Below are positions 60,499 through 64,000 of a stretch of 64,000 nucleotides of DNA, in pieces. The notes under the pieces were generated by a model. It ran no database searches, was not told where the DNA came from, and saw only the letters and a list, made by a program, of their open reading frames with translations. Source of the DNA: Bacteroidales bacterium (lineage in GTDB: Bacteria; Bacteroidota; Bacteroidia; Bacteroidales; UBA932); NCBI GenBank assembly GCA_017412645.1, contig JAFPWX010000019.1:62001-126000 (forward strand), written 5' to 3'. Positions within the stretch are counted from its first letter, which is position 1; each line of letters opens with the position of its first letter. Made by a program: the position numbers and the translations under genes.

Positions 60499-63189
60499 AT
60501 GAGAAGACTCCTCGCAATCATGCTCCTGCTGCTGTCGTGGCCGCTATTCGCCACGGAGTTCCGCTTTTTGGATTACGGCAGCTCCGAAGGGCTCCCTTCC
60601 GGCAGCGTCTATGCCGTCACGCAGGATGCGGAAGGCTATCTCTGGGTGGGGACCCGTAACGGACTGTGCCGCTTCGACGGCTCCCGCTTCCAGGTATGGA
60701 AAGAGCCAGGACGGGTGAACGCCCTTGCCGTCGACAGGGAAAACCATCTGTGGGTTGGAACGGAGAGGGGTCTCTACGTGAAAGACGGCGACTCGTTCTC
60801 TCAAGGCCACGCCGGACGCATCCGGGCCCTCCTTGCCGACTCCGAAGGCTTCGTATGGGCGACGGTCGGGGACACGCTCCTTCTGAAATTCTCCTGGGCC
60901 GACGGCATTCGGGAGCAGGCCCGCTGCTGGTACGACAAACGCGACCACGAAGGGGATTACCCATATTTCCAACTATATGAGGCGATCGACGGAAAACTGT
61001 GGCTGGGAGGACGTCTGGTCCGGATGCAGTATGTCAGTGACAGGCAAACTCCTGCAGTAGTGCATCCTTTCGGCGAAGGAGGCTTCTGTCCTGGCAGTTT
61101 TGCGGAAGCAGACGGTCGGTTCTGGCTCTTTGAAGACCATACGTCTCTCCTTCACAGCTATAGCGACGGAGCGCTCACGCCGCAGGGTCGTCTGCCGGTC
61201 TCCCATGCCCGCCTTCTTACCGATCATAAGGGGCGCCTGTGGGCAGCCGGTTCCTACGGCCTTGGCCTCGTGAATACGGAAAAGCCGGAAGACACTAAGG
61301 TCTGGAAAACCGCCTCCAATGAGCTCTATTGCATATTTGAGGACCGGCAGGGCAATATATGGGTCGGGGGCGACAACGGCCTTTCTGTGCTGTGCCCTGC
61401 CCTGCAGCAGGTACAGAAAGTATCTTCGGACAATGTTACGGCGCTTCTGGAGGACCATAGCGGAAAGCTCTGGTTCGGCACTGCCGACAAACGGGTGTCA
61501 AGCCTTTATGAGGACAGTGCCGGTACGGTTTACGTCGGTCTTTGGAACAATACCGGATGGGAAGTATGGAAGAACGGCCGCATGCGTAAGCAGCGCCTCT
61601 CAGGCCCCACACCGAAGGCGCAATGGCCGTCGGCATCCTACAGCTTCGACGGAGCCAACTGGATTTCCGATTTTCTGGAGGACAGCCGCGGGCGTTTCTG
61701 GATCGTCAGTTGGGAAGGCGTAGGTCTCAACCAGTGGGACCGCAAGGCCGGGAAGGCTCTTCCGCCCCGCTGGCTCAGCCCCTTCCGCTACCCTTCGCCG
61801 CAGGTGGACTCGAACATCTACCTGAGTTCCCGCCTCGGTAGCCGGGTTATCGAAGATAAGGAAGGCAATCTTGTCTATGGCACGACGGAGGCCGGGCTCA
61901 ATGTCATCGACGGCCGCACAGGCCTTGTAACCAAGTATTTCAGAGGTAATTCGGATATTCCGGACGATTATGTCACCGACCTCTGCCTGGCCCCGGACGG
62001 CACTGTGTGGGCTGCTACCCGCAGCGGCCTGTGGAGCCCGTCGGGAGCTCATTTCCTGGACGGAATGCTGATCCAGAGTCTGGAGGCCGATGCTTCCGGG
62101 CGCCTCTGGGCAGGTACTGAAGACGGTCTGTATTTCATCGATACAGACGGATCCGTTGGCCGTGCGGGCAAGGCTTTGGGCTTCCCCTCGGACATTTACG
62201 GGGAGCATGTCTCCTGCGTCTGCGCCAACGGTCGTCTCGCCTTCGGCGGCGCGGACGGAGCGGCTGTCTTTCATCCGGACAGCCTGCTTGCGATAGACGC
62301 TGCGGACAACCTCCCGCTCGCCCCTCTCGTACATCATCGCTACAGGATTAATTCGGGAGAGTGGATTTACGAACGCTTCACTGGTCTGCAGGATAACCTG
62401 ATGCCGGGGAGATATACTCTTGAGAAGCAGTGCTCCGATGTGTTCGGCCGATGGGACCGCAGTCCCGTGGAAAAGAGCGTCCTGCGCGTCCGGCCTCCGC
62501 TGATGCTGCGCTGGCCCTTCCTGCTGTTGTACCTGCTGCTCTCCGCAGGTGCGGTGTGGCTCTTCGTCCGTTATCGCGAAAACCGTCAGCGCGCCTTGGT
62601 GCTCCAGGAGGAACTGGACACCCGAAACCGCTTCTTCGGTATCATCTCGCACGATCTCCGGAACCCCGTTTCCGGTATGAAGACGCTGGCGTCTGCCCTT
62701 GAGAACGCTCCTGACGGGAAGCTTCGGGAGGGAGTGAAAACCATAGGTGCCGCCGCCTCTCAAACCTCGGCCCTGCTGGAGAATCTTCTCATGTGGTCCG
62801 TGGGCCAGAGAGATGTTTTGAGGCCCGCGATGAGGTATGTGCTCCTGTCGGATATCGTGGTTGAGGCTGCCGGAGGAAGGGCCGTTCTGACCGACATCCC
62901 GAAGGGACTTCTGGTGAATGCGGATCCGAATATGCTTACCGTGTGTGTGCGGAATATACTCGACAATGCCTTCCGTTTCTCGCCCGACTACGTGAAGCTG
63001 GAGGCATCGGCCGGACGCATTGTCATCAGCGACCGCGGACCCGGTATGGAAGAAGAGATGCTGCGCACCCTGTCCCGCCCCGGTCATCTGGGCCTGGCCA
63101 TTACCAGAGAACTGCTGGAAAAGATGGGCGCGTCCCTGAGCGCCCGTAACCTCCCGGAAGGGGGATGTGAAATAACGATTACGCTATGA
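60499..63189 (+). CDS. Sensor histidine kinase with periplasmic propeller (two-component, Reg_prop/Y_Y_Y)
   Basis: 896 residues. Signal peptide; about 15 Reg_prop repeats (AEGYLWVGTRNGLCRFDG and variants) forming a propeller; a Y_Y_Y-like domain near 600-660; a membrane helix near 670-690; then the kinase with His718 in FGIISHDLRNP and the ATP-binding part (NILDNAFRFSPD, DRGPGMEE, HLGLAITRELLEKMG). In gut Bacteroidetes such sensors usually read glycan fragments as hybrid systems; here the receiver is a separate protein, encoded next. No polysaccharide locus is beside it, so the signal is unknown. Confidence 0.92.
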   Translation: MRRLLAIMLLLLSWPLFATEFRFLDYGSSEGLPSGSVYAVTQDAEGYLWVGTRNGLCRFDGSRFQVWKEPGRVNALAVDRENHLWVGTERGLYVKDGDSFSQGHAGRIRALLADSEGFVWATVGDTLLLKFSWADGIREQARCWYDKRDHEGDYPYFQLYEAIDGKLWLGGRLVRMQYVSDRQTPAVVHPFGEGGFCPGSFAEADGRFWLFEDHTSLLHSYSDGALTPQGRLPVSHARLLTDHKGRLWAAGSYGLGLVNTEKPEDTKVWKTASNELYCIFEDRQGNIWVGGDNGLSVLCPALQQVQKVSSDNVTALLEDHSGKLWFGTADKRVSSLYEDSAGTVYVGLWNNTGWEVWKNGRMRKQRLSGPTPKAQWPSASYSFDGANWISDFLEDSRGRFWIVSWEGVGLNQWDRKAGKALPPRWLSPFRYPSPQVDSNIYLSSRLGSRVIEDKEGNLVYGTTEAGLNVIDGRTGLVTKYFRGNSDIPDDYVTDLCLAPDGTVWAATRSGLWSPSGAHFLDGMLIQSLEADASGRLWAGTEDGLYFIDTDGSVGRAGKALGFPSDIYGEHVSCVCANGRLAFGGADGAAVFHPDSLLAIDAADNLPLAPLVHHRYRINSGEWIYERFTGLQDNLMPGRYTLEKQCSDVFGRWDRSPVEKSVLRVRPPLMLRWPFLLLYLLLSAGAVWLFVRYRENRQRALVLQEELDTRNRFFGIISHDLRNPVSGMKTLASALENAPDGKLREGVKTIGAAASQTSALLENLLMWSVGQRDVLRPAMRYVLLSDIVVEAAGGRAVLTDIPKGLLVNADPNMLTVCVRNILDNAFRFSPDYVKLEASAGRIVISDRGPGMEEEMLRTLSRPGHLGLAITRELLEKMGASLSARNLPEGGCEITITL

Positions 63190-63842
63190 CGAATGTATTG
63201 CTTGTAGAAGATTCCTCCGTATTTGCCATGGGTCTCAAGATGGCTCTGGATGGCCATGCGGACATTAACATCGCCGCCCACACTACCACCTCCGGCGCGG
63301 CTGTGGCATATCTTAACGCCCACCAGGATGTGGACGTTGCAATAGTGGACATCACCCTGGAACAGCAGACCGACGGTCTCACCCTGCTCGGCATTCTCCG
63401 GGAAGCATTCCCGCATGTGGCCACCCTGGTGTTGTCCCATTATAAGACTCCGTCCTACATCATCCAGTCCATCACCTACGGCGCGCGTGGCTATCTGGCC
63501 AAGGATTCCGAGCCTTCGGAAATCGCCGATGCCATACTCAAGGCGGCCGCGGGAGACTGTGTCTATTTCGGAGAGACTCTCCCGGAAAGGGATCTTACCC
63601 GCATCTTCGGCGGAGAAGACCGCGTCCGTGCGCGTCGTCCGCAGTCCCTTTCTCCCAAAGAATTGGAAGTGCTGCAGCTGGTAACGTCCGGTTACAGCAA
63701 CTCCCAGATCGCCTCGGCAATGGGAGTCGCCACCACCACTATCGACAGTTACAAAGAAAGAATCAAGGTGAAATTTGGTCTTGACACCCTCGTGGAATGC
63801 GTCGCCCACGCCGCCCGCCTGGAACTCGTCAGCGTCCGATAG
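63186..63842 (+). CDS. NarL/LuxR-family response regulator
   Basis: 218 residues. Receiver domain with acidic pocket LLVEDS, phospho-acceptor Asp55 (AIVDITL), Lys in GYLAKDS, then a LuxR-type HTH (LSPKELEVLQLVTSGYSNSQ). It overlaps the kinase by four bases (ATGA), so the two are coupled and form a cognate pair. Confidence 0.95.
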   Translation: MTNVLLVEDSSVFAMGLKMALDGHADINIAAHTTTSGAAVAYLNAHQDVDVAIVDITLEQQTDGLTLLGILREAFPHVATLVLSHYKTPSYIIQSITYGARGYLAKDSEPSEIADAILKAAAGDCVYFGETLPERDLTRIFGGEDRVRARRPQSLSPKELEVLQLVTSGYSNSQIASAMGVATTTIDSYKERIKVKFGLDTLVECVAHAARLELVSVR

Positions 63843-63848
63843 GTAATA

Positions 63849-63880
63849 TTTGGATTTATCGCTGATAATCAATATCTTTG
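63849..63880 (+). promoter_or_regulatory. Promoter with conserved spacer (copy 3)
   Basis: TTTG at 63849-63852, 20-base spacer GATTTATCGCTGATAATCAA, TATCTTTG at 63873-63880. The spacer shares TTATCG, GAT and TCAA with copies 1 and 2 and contains the palindrome TTATC-GCT-GATAA. Confidence 0.75.
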
Positions 63881-63904
63881 CCGCTGTCTACGCCAATTGG
63901 GCCT

Positions 63905-63952
63905 ATGAAGGTTTTCCATCCGTCCCATCTGGGTACCGTAAAAAACGATTAA
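63905..63952 (+). other. Possible 15-codon leader ORF
   Basis: ATG at 63905, TAA at 63950-63952, product MKVFHPSHLGTVKND. It lies between the promoter and the next ATG, three bases before it, and could couple translation. It may instead be an insignificant stretch. Confidence 0.25.
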
Positions 63953-63955
63953 GCT

Positions 63956-64000
63956 ATGGAAGACTATATTCTCAGGGAAATCGACCGCATCGGTGAGATG
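63956..64000 (+). CDS. Start of a gene cut by the window edge
   Basis: ATG at 63956 opens a frame reading MEDYILREIDRIGEM to the end. It is preceded by a full promoter (63849-63880) and a 70-base leader. Nothing can be said on function. Confidence 0.45.
   Translation, partial: MEDYILREIDRIGEM

Overview
The window is chromosomal DNA of a GC-rich member of the Bacteroidales (phylum Bacteroidota), probably an uncultured gut or rumen lineage. The evidence is: promoters of the Bacteroidota type (TTTG, about 20 bases, then TAnnTTTG) in front of many genes; few Shine-Dalgarno sites; lipoproteins of the kind these bacteria carry (fimbrillin-like, BACON, SusE-like, C10 protease); and family-typical gene orders such as rplM-rpsI-rpsB-tsf and the sigma-54 activator-lptE-TPR-secG run. 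The genus cannot be fixed from the sequence alone.

Layout. 0-3.6 kb: end of a succinate dehydrogenase/fumarate reductase cytochrome b gene, then rplM-rpsI-rpsB-tsf. 3.7-16.4 kb: envelope and accessory genes: a TPR/LuxR regulator with a small HTH paralogue, a 41-residue peptide, a fimbrillin-like lipoprotein, a peptidyl-prolyl isomerase, a flippase, a large CocE-type hydrolase, and beta-barrel and BACON lipoproteins. 16.5-20.9 kb: secG, TPR protein, lptE, sigma-54 activator, OmpA-like/TPR lipoprotein. 21-24.5 kb: rpsL-rpsG-fusA-rpsJ and a tRNA-Met. 24.5-36.9 kb: GtrA, DUF456, flavodiiron protein, a pseudo-Fic regulator, an AT-rich C10 protease islet, then manC-yraN-mutS2-cdaA-dsbD. 37-41 kb: rplC-rplD-rplW-rplB-rpsS-rplV-rpsC. 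41-45 kb: WG-repeat protein, SusE-like lipoprotein, cysteine desulfidase. 45.2-56 kb: an [FeFe]-hydrogenase locus: hydG and hydF on one strand, and on the other a ten-gene operon for the HydABC enzyme plus a sensor-like hydrogenase, two DRTGG proteins, two HATPases and a PHP phosphoesterase. 56-64 kb: tyrosine phosphatase, two envelope proteins, a small-molecule kinase, and a propeller histidine kinase with its response regulator.

The signal that ordinary gene annotation does not explain is a family of small palindromic elements. Each combines strong hairpins of about 30-37 nt with a short A/T-run core around GGCC. Some are hairpin-core-hairpin (3.7, 10.3, 24.5, 24.8, 46.6 kb), some core-hairpin-core (7.45, 36.3, 36.5 kb), and some have one hairpin (30.0, 41.0 kb). 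Arm sequences fall into several families while the core is shared, and related copies recur at distant sites. They lie between genes, and at least three lie in frame inside genes (the CocE hydrolase and twice in dsbD), where they add disordered segments. A fourth, different inverted repeat splits the TPR/LuxR regulator. No transposase is visible.

The ribosomal str-S10 region is broken twice: rpsJ is separated from rplC by about 12.7 kb, and nothing ribosomal follows rpsC. Each ribosomal block has its own promoter, followed at once by a 5'-terminal hairpin.
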